Positions 22,877 through 27,555 of a stretch of 27,555 bases of DNA are shown here, piece by piece. Positions within the stretch are counted from its first letter, which is position 1, and each line of letters starts with the position of its first letter. The translations under genes and the position numbers were made by a program. A model generated the notes under the pieces. The model was not told the origin of the DNA. It saw only the letters and a program-made list of their open reading frames with translations, and searched no databases. The stretch comes from a virus: the IMG/VR virus record IMGVR_UViG_3300008116_000213, positions 1 through 27,555 of that record, one strand, 5' to 3'.

Positions 22877-23305
22877 TTAAAAAGGTAATTCTTCGTCAAA
22901 GTTTAATTTAGTTTTCAATTCCTGTACGGCTGGATTATTAAGTAGCTGTACATTTCCTGTAGATGTTATTGAACTACTTTCTGTAGATGCGTTAGATTTA
23001 CCTCCAAATTCTAATGTAGCAACCCTACAGTTAAGAATAGCAGCAGGTTCACCGTTCTTTTGCATATAAGAATTAACAGTGCCCGATCCTTCCACCACAA
23101 CATAGGTTCCTTTGGTTATATGTGGCTGTAATTTAGGCCCTCGTTCTCCCCAGATATTGCAACTAATCCATATTGTTTTTTCTGAAGGATTTGGGCCATA
23201 TATCTTTTCTGTATGTGCTACACTAAAAGTGCATACAGTCGTATCGCCTACACTTTTTAATTCAGCATCATTGCCTACTCGTCCTGATACAATAACTTTA
23301 ATCAT
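22877..23305 (-). CDS. ssb: Single-stranded DNA-binding protein
   Basis: The product has 142 residues. An OB-fold occupies about residues 1-105 (IKVIVSGRVGNDAELKSVGD, VCTFSVAHTEK, TIWISCNIWGERGPKLQPHI, TKGTYVVVEGSGTVNSYMQK); then a short Ser/Thr/Asn-rich linker; and the C-terminal acidic tip FDEELPF, the usual partner-binding tail. By family it coats single strands and recruits replication and recombination proteins. The start overlaps the stop of the 54-residue gene. Confidence 0.95.
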   Translation of the reverse strand: MIKVIVSGRVGNDAELKSVGDTTVCTFSVAHTEKIYGPNPSEKTIWISCNIWGERGPKLQPHITKGTYVVVEGSGTVNSYMQKNGEPAAILNCRVATLEFGGKSNASTESSSITSTGNVQLLNNPAVQELKTKLNFDEELPF

Positions 23306-23462
23306 TTTCTTTGTTATTTGAATAGTTACTTAATAATGATTCTACTGCTGATATTATTCCAGGTAAGATAAAATAACTAAAATGAATATCAGTAATATTT
23401 GTTGCGTCGGCTAAAAACATTAGCCAAAATACAATTTCTGCAAGACTTGTTCTCTGTAACAT
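23298..23462 (-). CDS. 54-residue membrane protein, first gene of leftward unit
   Basis: ATG 23460-23462 opens a 54-residue frame starting MLQRTSLAEIVFWLMFLADA and ending in YSNNKEND. Hydrophobic segments at about 8-20 and 30-40 suggest one or two short membrane spans. The TAA overlaps the SSB start (ATGATTAA), so it is coupled to SSB. It faces the divergent regulator at 23566, making it the proximal gene of this leftward unit. Function unknown. Confidence 0.65.
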   Translation of the reverse strand: MLQRTSLAEIVFWLMFLADATNITDIHFSYFILPGIISAVESLLSNYSNNKEND

Positions 23463-23547
23463 GACGGGTATAATTGGATGAAAAAATTATTTATTGGTAA
23501 AAATACAAAAAATAATTTAACAAAATAGTTTTTTATAAAAAATAATG

Positions 23548-23555
23548 TATATTTG
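23548..23555 (+). promoter_or_regulatory. -7 promoter element of the regulator gene
   Basis: TATATTTG matches TAnnTTTG. It lies 10 bases before ATG 23566 and 16 before ATG 23572, so the transcript has a very short leader. No clear TTTG box lies 19 bases upstream. The opposite strand of the same 100-bp gap must hold the promoter for the SSB unit. Confidence 0.5.
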
Positions 23556-23565
23556 CATAAAATTA

Positions 23566-23721
23566 ATGAAAATGGCTATTAAGAAAAAGAACGTAATGAT
23601 GTCGGAAGAAACCCATTGTAAACTTATGGAGATAAGAATGAAGGTTTATAAATCAAAGGGCTTATTGCTAACAATGGAGAAAACTATTCTGCATTTAATT
23701 GAAAATCAATCTAAGGATTAA
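23566..23721 (+). CDS. Ribbon-helix-helix-like small DNA-binding regulator
   Basis: The product has 51 residues (49 if started at ATG 23572). Plan: a basic N-terminus and one strand (IKKKNVMM), then SEETHCKLMEIRMKVYKSKG and LLLTMEKTILHLIENQ, matching strand-helix-helix of the Arc/CopG type with the typical S-E-E-T-H helix start. Such dimers bind short palindromic operators. It is a lone gene with its own promoter and terminator, transcribed away from the SSB unit, and next to several palindromic sites at 23722-24200; autoregulation and control of the divergent units are inferred. Confidence 0.65.
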   Translation: MKMAIKKKNVMMSEETHCKLMEIRMKVYKSKGLLLTMEKTILHLIENQSKD

Positions 23722-23731
23722 AAAGATAATT

Positions 23732-23747
23732 GTTTTTTGACTGTATT
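23732..23747 (-). repeat. Reversed near-copy of the right-operon leader element
   Basis: Between the regulator stop and its terminator, the - strand reads CAAATACAGTCAAAAA, like the rightward leader element CAAACAGTCAAAAAC but with a two-base insertion. No start codon follows it on the - strand, so it is more consistent with a protein-binding site than a ribosome site. Confidence 0.4.
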
Positions 23748-23750
23748 TGA

Positions 23751-23779
23751 AGCCGTGGTAATTTGTCACGGCTTTTTTT
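23751..23779 (+). terminator. Rho-independent terminator after the regulator gene
   Basis: AGCCGTG (23751-23757) and CACGGCT (23767-23773) form a perfect 7-bp stem around nine bases, and T continues to 23779. It ends the one-gene transcript of the ribbon-helix-helix-like protein. Confidence 0.9.
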
Positions 23780-23782
23780 ATT

Positions 23783-23837
23783 AGGGGTAGGGTCGAATAG
23801 GGGCTATGTCGAATGAGGCTAGGGGCAATGTCGAATG
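23783..23837. repeat. Three direct repeats GGGG..GTCGAAT
   Basis: Copies start at 23783, 23799 and 23821. Consensus AGGGGCWATGTCGAATGA; the first copy reads GGGTAGGGTCGAAT. Spacing is 16 and 22 bases. They follow the terminator and open the long gene-free region; iteron-like binding sites are the simplest reading. Confidence 0.65.
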
Positions 23838-23842
23838 AAACC

Positions 23843-23909
23843 AAAATCGTTTTTGAAAAAATGGAAAATCGTTTTTGAAAGTTTGATATTTTGACAAAAA
23901 CTGTCAAAA
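23843..23909. repeat. 16-bp direct repeats and an adjacent inverted repeat
   Basis: AAAATCGTTTTTGAAA occurs exactly at 23843-23858 and 23865-23880, 22 bases apart (two helical turns). Immediately after, TTTTGACA (23889-23896) and TGTCAAAA (23902-23909) form a perfect inverted repeat with a five-base spacer. The half-site TGTCAAAA resembles the core of the right-operon leader element. Confidence 0.65.
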
Positions 23910-24165
23910 ATATATAGTCAAATTACCAGATTGTTTGCATATATATATACAAATTACATACATAAGCATATACACATATAAGGCAATGCAAAATGATAAT
24001 AAAATTTACATATAATTCTAACTATATATACCAAAAATACCCAAACAAAAGTCCATTGAATATTATAGGTAAAATCTGGGTTATAGTAGATTATAATCAG
24101 GTAATATAGTTTTTATAGTATAAAGAAAAAACTATGACAAAATGCCAATAAATAAAGTACAAAAC
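23910..24165. other. Very AT-rich gene-free stretch
   Basis: No plausible gene. It holds short alternating AT runs (ATATATATAC near 23940) and an imperfect region with ATAGTTTTT (24106-24114) inverted as AAAAACTAT (24127-24135). Easily melted DNA fits an origin unwinding element, which is only inference. Confidence 0.4.
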
Positions 24166-24189
24166 CATTTTGTTGAAGTCAACAAAATG
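24166..24189. promoter_or_regulatory. 24-bp palindrome, probable operator
   Basis: CATTTTGTTGA (24166-24176) and TCAACAAAATG (24179-24189) are perfect inverted 11-base arms around AG. There is no T-run, so it is unlikely to be a terminator. The symmetry suits a dimeric DNA-binding protein such as the ribbon-helix-helix-like product 450 bases upstream. Confidence 0.65.
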
Positions 24190-24270
24190 ATGACAAAAAA
24201 AACTCAAAAAAAATTTAAAAATAAATTAAATAAATAATTTATCAATCGTGCCTCGGCTCGAACAGACAAT

Positions 24271-24321
24271 CGGTCGGCGGCGGCCGCGGTCGGGTCGGTC
24301 GGCCGAAAAAAAAATTTTTTT
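24271..24321. other. GC island followed by A9T7 tract
   Basis: Bases 24271-24305 contain only G and C apart from four T (31 of 35), built from CGGTCGG-like units with CGGCCG inverted at 24282-24287 and 24300-24305. This is followed by nine A and seven T (24306-24321). The surroundings are among the most AT-rich of the window, so the island stands out sharply. Confidence 0.7.
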
Positions 24322-24430
24322 CTAGGCGATTTCCAATCGGGAATGACGCTTAGTTAACCGGGAACCTGACCAATCTCTGAATTGAGGTCGAAAAATCCCT
24401 TCCAGCCAGATCCCAGCGTTTTTGGGAAAT

Positions 24431-24616
24431 CCTACTAAATTGGTAGGGTTTATTTGTCCTATAGGATTAGTAGGGTTAATTTTGGGCCTTCCCAGATCTT
24501 GAGGATCCAAAAAAAATCCTATCAAAAAGGTAGGGTTTATTTGTCCTACTGAATTGATAGGATTAAAAAAGTTCTATCTAAATTGTAGGATTAATTTATC
24601 CTACTAAAAAAGTAGG
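24431..24616. repeat. Six 17-bp near-palindromes with about 27-bp period
   Basis: Units start at 24431, 24458, 24518, 24545, 24573 and 24600. Consensus CCTACTAAATTGGTAGG, each an inverted CCTAY/RTAGG pair, joined by GTTTATTTGT-like linkers. Spacing is 27, 60, 27, 28 and 27, so one position (near 24488) is missing or decayed. It resembles an iteron array or multi-operator; as RNA, each unit would be a short hairpin. Confidence 0.8.
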
Positions 24617-24722
24617 GTTAATTTTCTTCCCTGGAAACAAATTTTTTAAAATTGATCTGATTAAAATTTTTAGGCCGTCTTTCTGAGTGTAAAAAATAAT
24701 ATCAAAAAAAAATTAAAAAATA

Positions 24723-24753
24723 TTTGCATTTATATAAAGTATGTGTAAATTTG
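24723..24753 (+). promoter_or_regulatory. Consensus Bacteroidota promoter of the rightward early operon
   Basis: TTTG at 24723-24726, exactly 19 bases, then TAAATTTG at 24746-24753, matching both -33 and -7 consensus elements. The expected start near 24758-24760 gives a leader of about 30 bases that contains the first AAACAGTCAAAAAC element. Confidence 0.85.
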
Positions 24754-24767
24754 CCTATCAATTATTT

Positions 24768-24782
24768 CAAACAGTCAAAAAC
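24768..24782 (+). promoter_or_regulatory. Leader element copy 1 (CAAACAGTCAAAAAC)
   Basis: It ends eight bases before ATG 24791. It is identical to copy 2 over 15 bases, and copies 3-5 share at least the last 14. The constant distance to the start codon suggests a role in translation initiation or in binding by a regulator. Confidence 0.75.
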
Positions 24783-24790
24783 AAAACAAA

Positions 24791-25036
24791 ATGACAACAA
24801 CAACAAAACTTACAAAAGAATTTTTTAACACTAATTTAGATCTATTTTTTGATGCCTATTTTGATACAGCATGCAAAGAAAAAAATGTAGAAAGATTAAT
24901 AGTTATCGATTCTAGACTATGGATTAAATTTATGTCTGATTCAAAGAACCTACAGTTAAACTTTGATTTATTACAAGATCTATTTATTAATGAGTTAAAA
25001 ATTTGGCGTAAGGAATTTACTGAGTACTTTGCGTAA
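24791..25036 (+). CDS. Unknown protein, first gene of rightward early operon
   Basis: The product has 81 residues, helical and aromatic-rich (KEFFNTNLDLFFDAYFDTAC, LQDLFINELKIWRKEFTEYF), starting with MTTTTKLT. The first seven residues resemble the start of the next gene (MTTTILTAF), as if the leader and start region had been copied as a block. No family recognised. A small terminator-like hairpin follows. Confidence 0.8.
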   Translation: MTTTTKLTKEFFNTNLDLFFDAYFDTACKEKNVERLIVIDSRLWIKFMSDSKNLQLNFDLLQDLFINELKIWRKEFTEYFA

Positions 25037-25046
25037 AAAATCAAAC

Positions 25047-25073
25047 GGCCGGCCTAAAAAACCGGCCAATTTT
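25047..25073 (+). terminator. Weak GC hairpin between first two genes of rightward operon
   Basis: GGCCGG (25047-25052) and CCGGCC (25062-25067) form a 6-bp stem around CCTAAAAAA, followed by AATTTTC. The loop and the GGCCGGCC core recur in the hairpin at 26338-26363. With a poor T-run, it may reduce rather than stop transcription. Confidence 0.55.
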
Positions 25074-25088
25074 CAAACAGTCAAAAAC
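25074..25088 (+). promoter_or_regulatory. Leader element copy 2 (CAAACAGTCAAAAAC)
   Basis: It ends eight bases before ATG 25097, directly after the GC hairpin. Identical in all 15 bases to copy 1. Confidence 0.75.
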
Positions 25089-25096
25089 AAAAAAAA

Positions 25097-25972
25097 ATGA
25101 CAACAACAATTTTAACCGCATTTAACCCAATTACTGAGGCATTCAGTAAATTAGCTAACAATCTATCTGATAGAAGATCTTTAGATTTTTTAGTAGAAAA
25201 TTTTACAGATGAAGAACTAAAAACAGAACTTATTAAGTTTTCTAAAAATTATTTGCTTTCTACAGTTCAAACCGAAATTGCGGCCCAAAAAAGGTACAAA
25301 AGGAAATTAGGTACATTTGAGGATCTTATTAAATATCTACTTAAAAATGTATGTTCAAAGGATCAATTAAGGCCGCAAATGAATTCAGTATATTATGATA
25401 AAGAGAATAGTAATATAGTAGCTACAGATGCGTATATTTTAACAATTTTACCACTAAAAAAATTACCTATTTCAGATATTGCTGAAAATGTAGCGCGTTT
25501 TTTAAATGATGATTTTTCTCAATTAATAAAATATACTGAAAATAGCTTTAAACTAGATAAGTACGGAGACATTTTAAACGAAGATTTAGGCCGTAAATAT
25601 CCTGATTATAATGCCGTTTACCCGGTAGAAAACTATTTAGATTACCCTTATTTTTCTGTTAATCCTTTGTTATTTAACGGCCTTAAAACTATTAATAGGA
25701 TAGCTAAAAAGTTAAAAATTGTAAGATTTGCTATTAAACTATCTTGTTTAGAGAATAAAGCATTCATAAACCTAGAGCTACTTATTAGAGCTATTGAGGT
25801 ACACCAAAAAATAAAAGGTAATTATAACTATTTAACATTTACGCGCAATGGAAACGAAATAGGCAAAGCTCTATATAATGTAGATTTTTGCAATAATTTT
25901 AAATTTTTGGTTATGCCTATAATAGTAGAAGAAAGTGACGAAAATTTAACCCTGGATTTGAATAATTTATAA
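25097..25972 (+). CDS. Sliding-clamp-like protein (DNA polymerase III beta family)
   Basis: The product has 291 residues. Blocks typical of beta-clamp relatives of Bacteroidota mobile elements: LRPQMNSVYYD at 91-101, VATDAYILTILPL at 108-120, and YPDYNAVYPV at 168-177, with a predicted beta-rich C-terminal half (FTRNGNEIGKALYNVDF, FKFLVMPIIVEE). The N-terminal 80 residues are helical. It is shorter than a full three-domain clamp (about 370), so it may have two domains. By family it would tether a polymerase to DNA. The assignment is moderate; a search against clamp profiles would decide it. Confidence 0.55.
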   Translation: MTTTILTAFNPITEAFSKLANNLSDRRSLDFLVENFTDEELKTELIKFSKNYLLSTVQTEIAAQKRYKRKLGTFEDLIKYLLKNVCSKDQLRPQMNSVYYDKENSNIVATDAYILTILPLKKLPISDIAENVARFLNDDFSQLIKYTENSFKLDKYGDILNEDLGRKYPDYNAVYPVENYLDYPYFSVNPLLFNGLKTINRIAKKLKIVRFAIKLSCLENKAFINLELLIRAIEVHQKIKGNYNYLTFTRNGNEIGKALYNVDFCNNFKFLVMPIIVEESDENLTLDLNNL

Positions 25973-25991
25973 ACAATCAACAAACTTTTTT

Positions 25992-26006
25992 CAAACAGTC
26001 AAAAAC
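25992..26006 (+). promoter_or_regulatory. Leader element copy 3 (CAAACAGTCAAAAAC)
   Basis: It ends ten bases before ATG 26017, preceded by a T-run. Identical to copies 1 and 2. No terminator separates it from the clamp-like gene. Confidence 0.75.
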
Positions 26007-26016
26007 AACAAAAAAA

Positions 26017-26328
26017 ATGGAAACAACAAATTTTATCAATTCTTTAAAATCTGCTGATTTTAAAAGTTTTATTTTGGTTCTAAATGCCTATTCTAGTCAA
26101 TACGAAACAAGAGATTTAGAGATTGAATATTCAGGATTCAATACTAATTCAGGTTATGTCTATTTAGCTTTAGAAAATGGTATATCAATAGTATCTTGTT
26201 TTGGTAATGCTGTAGAGTATTTAGTGGAAAACAATAGAACCGGCGAAGAGTATTTTTTTGATACTTATAAAGAAGCGTTAAATTTTTTAAAGTACGGCGA
26301 AGAAAGCGACGACGAAAGCGAAGATTAA
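26017..26328 (+). CDS. Unknown acidic protein
   Basis: The product has 103 residues. A mixed alpha-beta body (SADFKSFILVLNAYSSQYET, GYVYLALENGISIVSCFG, EEYFFDTYKEALNFLKYG) ends in a strongly acidic tail (EESDDESED), reminiscent of DNA-mimic or partner-binding tails. No family recognised. A strong terminator follows. Confidence 0.78.
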   Translation: METTNFINSLKSADFKSFILVLNAYSSQYETRDLEIEYSGFNTNSGYVYLALENGISIVSCFGNAVEYLVENNRTGEEYFFDTYKEALNFLKYGEESDDESED

Positions 26329-26337
26329 ACCAAAATT

Positions 26338-26372
26338 AGTAGCCGGCCTAAAAACCGGCTACTTTTATTTTT
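26338..26372 (+). terminator. Rho-independent terminator within rightward region
   Basis: AGTAGCCGG (26338-26346) and CCGGCTACT (26355-26363) form a perfect 9-bp stem around CCTAAAAA, followed by TTTTATTTTT. The next gene starts only 19 bases later, so downstream genes need read-through or another promoter. Confidence 0.9.
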
Positions 26373-26390
26373 CAACTTAAAAACAAAAGA

Positions 26391-26516
26391 ATGTTAATTG
26401 AGAAAGTTATATTTTACCTATTAATAGGCTTGCTATTTTACCCTATTATCCTATTTTATGTTTGTGTTCTAGTCGTTCTATACTATGGATTAAAAGGTAA
26501 AATTGAAAAAAAGTAA
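26391..26516 (+). CDS. 41-residue membrane protein
   Basis: ATG 26391 opens a 41-residue frame MLIEKVIFYLLIGLLFYPII continuing through LFYVCVLVVLYYGL to KGKIEKK. It is one long or two short membrane helices with a basic C-terminal end. The leader TCAACTTAAAAACAAAAGA is a decayed form of the element seen before its five neighbours. Function unknown. Confidence 0.65.
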   Translation: MLIEKVIFYLLIGLLFYPIILFYVCVLVVLYYGLKGKIEKK

Positions 26517-26525
26517 ACAAATTTT

Positions 26526-26540
26526 AAAACAGTCAAAAAC
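26526..26540 (+). promoter_or_regulatory. Leader element copy 4 (AAAACAGTCAAAAAC)
   Basis: It ends eight bases before ATG 26549. It differs from copies 1-3 only in its first base. Confidence 0.75.
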
Positions 26541-26548
26541 TAAAGATT

Positions 26549-26767
26549 ATGAAATTTAATGAATGGATTGTAGTATTAAATGGTAAGCGCTTAGATTGTA
26601 ACGGTTTTTATTGTAGTTCTGCATGCGTGACAGCCTACAGTAAAAAAGAGGCATTGCGAATATTAGCTAAGGCAAAATTGTATTATTTTGGATCTTATAG
26701 GCTAAATTCTAGAACTAAAAAAAATACTTACATTAAAATGAATTTTTGTACAAAAATTTATAATTAA
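26549..26767 (+). CDS. Unknown Cys-containing small basic protein
   Basis: The product has 72 residues, beginning MKFNEWIVVLNGKRLDCNGF, with four Cys in CNGFYCSSAC and KMNFCTK and a helix AYSKKEALRILAKAK. The first three Cys are close enough for a metal site, but no standard zinc motif fits. Basic overall. Function unknown. Confidence 0.75.
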   Translation: MKFNEWIVVLNGKRLDCNGFYCSSACVTAYSKKEALRILAKAKLYYFGSYRLNSRTKKNTYIKMNFCTKIYN

Positions 26768-26780
26768 CCAACAATTTTTT

Positions 26781-26795
26781 AAAACAGTCAAAAAC
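26781..26795 (+). promoter_or_regulatory. Leader element copy 5 (AAAACAGTCAAAAAC)
   Basis: It ends seven bases before ATG 26803, preceded by TTTTTT. Identical to copy 4. Confidence 0.75.
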
Positions 26796-26802
26796 AAAAA
26801 AA

Positions 26803-27159
26803 ATGAATGAGATAACAAAAAAAGTTAAATTACCCAAATTTGCAAAAGTATTAACGCATAATCAATTAAGATGTGTCTGTTGTTTTGAGAATGCTAGAAT
26901 AGATAAAAATATTTATAATTACGATTCTGATTTTAATAAGTTTTTAAATGAGATAGTATTGAATATTTTAACCGGCGAAAATATCAGCGAAATTTTAAGC
27001 AATATCAAAAGCGAAAATATATTTTATGAAGCGTTCTATTTTATTTTTCAACTACAATATAAAGAAAAAGATCCTTTTAAATTTGCTACTCAATACTTGC
27101 ATAATGTAGATTTATATGATCATTATTATGTACTCGATTACTTTCTAGAAGTTTATTAA
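26803..27159 (+). CDS. Unknown helical protein, last gene of rightward region
   Basis: The product has 118 residues. The N-terminus is basic with QLRCVCCFENARID (three closely spaced Cys), followed by helices rich in aromatic residues (EAFYFIFQLQYKEKDPFKFA, HYYVLDYFLEVY). No family recognised. A strong terminator follows 23 bases after the stop. Confidence 0.78.
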   Translation: MNEITKKVKLPKFAKVLTHNQLRCVCCFENARIDKNIYNYDSDFNKFLNEIVLNILTGENISEILSNIKSENIFYEAFYFIFQLQYKEKDPFKFATQYLHNVDLYDHYYVLDYFLEVY

Positions 27160-27182
27160 GCAAAGTATAGCAAAGTAGTTTT

Positions 27183-27219
27183 AAGGCCTAATGATTAATT
27201 TCATTAGGCCTTTTTATTT
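27183..27219 (+). terminator. Strong rho-independent terminator
   Basis: AAGGCCTAATGA (27183-27194) and TCATTAGGCCTT (27201-27212) form a perfect 12-bp stem with loop TTAATT, followed by TTTATTT. It ends the rightward early region. Confidence 0.92.
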
Positions 27220-27248
27220 GTTTCCAGATAAATAGGTTAATAAATTTG
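27217..27248 (+). promoter_or_regulatory. Candidate rightward promoter after the terminator
   Basis: TTTG at 27217-27220, 20 bases, then TAAATTTG at 27241-27248, the same -7 box as the promoter at 24723-24753 but with one extra spacer base. It would drive a gene or RNA that continues beyond the window. Confidence 0.45.
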
Positions 27249-27555
27249 TCACATATTTGACATATAACAAACGATAAATAAAATATAAGGTATAGCACTA
27301 CATTAATATAAAAGTAGCTTAAAACTAAAATATAGCGTTTATATCAAATTTATATAAATACTACCCAAACCGGTTAATATATCAGCATAAAGGATTAAAG
27401 AAAGATAAAAGGTATTTATACTAAATATGTCTATTATGTTTTATTATCAGCTGCAAAAGAAAGCATGTAAAGTAAATGTCTGTAGGGTTAATATATTATT
27501 ACTACAAAGGATTAAACAAGTATTTTTTTTATGTCGTTTTACCCTGAAAACAAGC
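27249..27555. other. Gene-free AT-rich end of window with direct repeats
   Basis: I see no gene. GGTTAATATAT followed by AAAGGATTAAA occurs at 27372-27399 and again at 27486-27516, with 6 and 9 bases between the two halves; a partial GGTTAATAAAT is at 27235. The stretch is otherwise AT-rich with many TATA-like runs and may be the leader of the next transcription unit. Confidence 0.5.

Noticed and set aside
23695-23907. 70-codon - strand frame across the regulator terminator
   Set aside because: It runs through the terminator hairpin and the direct repeats and has no A-rich leader before its start.
24322-24525. 67-codon - strand frame in the repeat array
   Set aside because: Its residues (PTNPIGQINPTNLVG) simply translate the repeat units, and there is no leader, promoter or neighbour to support it.
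24431-24616. CRISPR-like spacing of repeats
   Set aside because: Units are only 17 bp, the parts between them are about 10 bp and themselves conserved, and no cas gene is nearby. An iteron or operator array fits better.
244-27159. Integrase, excisionase or attachment site
   Set aside because: No tyrosine or serine recombinase motif was seen in any frame, and the tRNA-like gene has no repeated 3' segment in the window to suggest an att core.

Overview
This window looks like part of a tailed-phage (siphovirus-like) or prophage genome whose host is a member of the Bacteroidota. The base composition is strongly AT-rich. Start codons are preceded by A-rich leaders such as AACAAAATG instead of Shine-Dalgarno sequences. 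Several promoters carry the Bacteroidota -7 element TAnnTTTG, and one has the full TTTG-N19-TAAATTTG form. The tape-measure, fibre, holin and small operon proteins resemble families from Bacteroidota phages. These similarities come from reading the sequence; no search was run. No integrase, terminase, capsid or DNA polymerase gene lies in the window.

Left part (1-10716, + strand): the end of the late operon. It holds the tape-measure protein (with an in-frame TAA near the window edge), a 741-residue tail/baseplate protein, a small beta-rich tail protein, a 1361-residue mosaic tail fibre with thirteen 17-residue repeats, a secreted 204-residue protein, a class-4-like holin, a small unknown protein and an Amidase_3 endolysin. 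A hairpin at 10723-10746 separates it from the converging leftward genes.

Middle part (10782-23462, - strand): four leftward transcription units, separated by hairpin-plus-T-run terminators at 13980-14011, 18930-18959 and 21287-21325, with a further terminator-like hairpin at 22581-22612. From right to left they carry (i) a small membrane protein, SSB and several small unknown genes; (ii) a winged-helix protein, a replisome-organiser-like protein and a possible helicase-loader-like partner; (iii) a Redbeta/RecT annealing protein with a PD-(D/E)XK exonuclease, a non-canonical tRNA-like gene, a dATP/dGTP diphosphohydrolase-like protein, dCTP deaminase and tiny proteins; (iv) a membrane-anchored glucosaminidase-like protein, a four-helix membrane protein, a RuvC-like resolvase and tiny proteins. 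Five genes too short for normal ORF cut-offs (28-54 residues) are tightly coupled to their neighbours in these units.

Right part (23463-27555): a control region. A divergent ribbon-helix-helix-like regulator (23566-23721) with its own promoter and terminator is followed by about 1 kb without genes. That stretch contains three GGGG..GTCGAAT repeats, two 16-bp direct repeats, an 8-bp inverted repeat, a 24-bp palindrome, a 35-bp GC-only-like island next to an A9T7 tract, and six 17-bp near-palindromes spaced about 27 bp apart. This is a candidate replication origin or operator array. A consensus promoter then drives six small rightward genes, including a sliding-clamp-like protein. Five of the six share an identical 14-base leader element, AAACAGTCAAAAAC, 7-10 nt before the start codon, which I consider the most unusual feature here together with the two-hairpin, loop-complementary leader or small RNA at 21287-21392.
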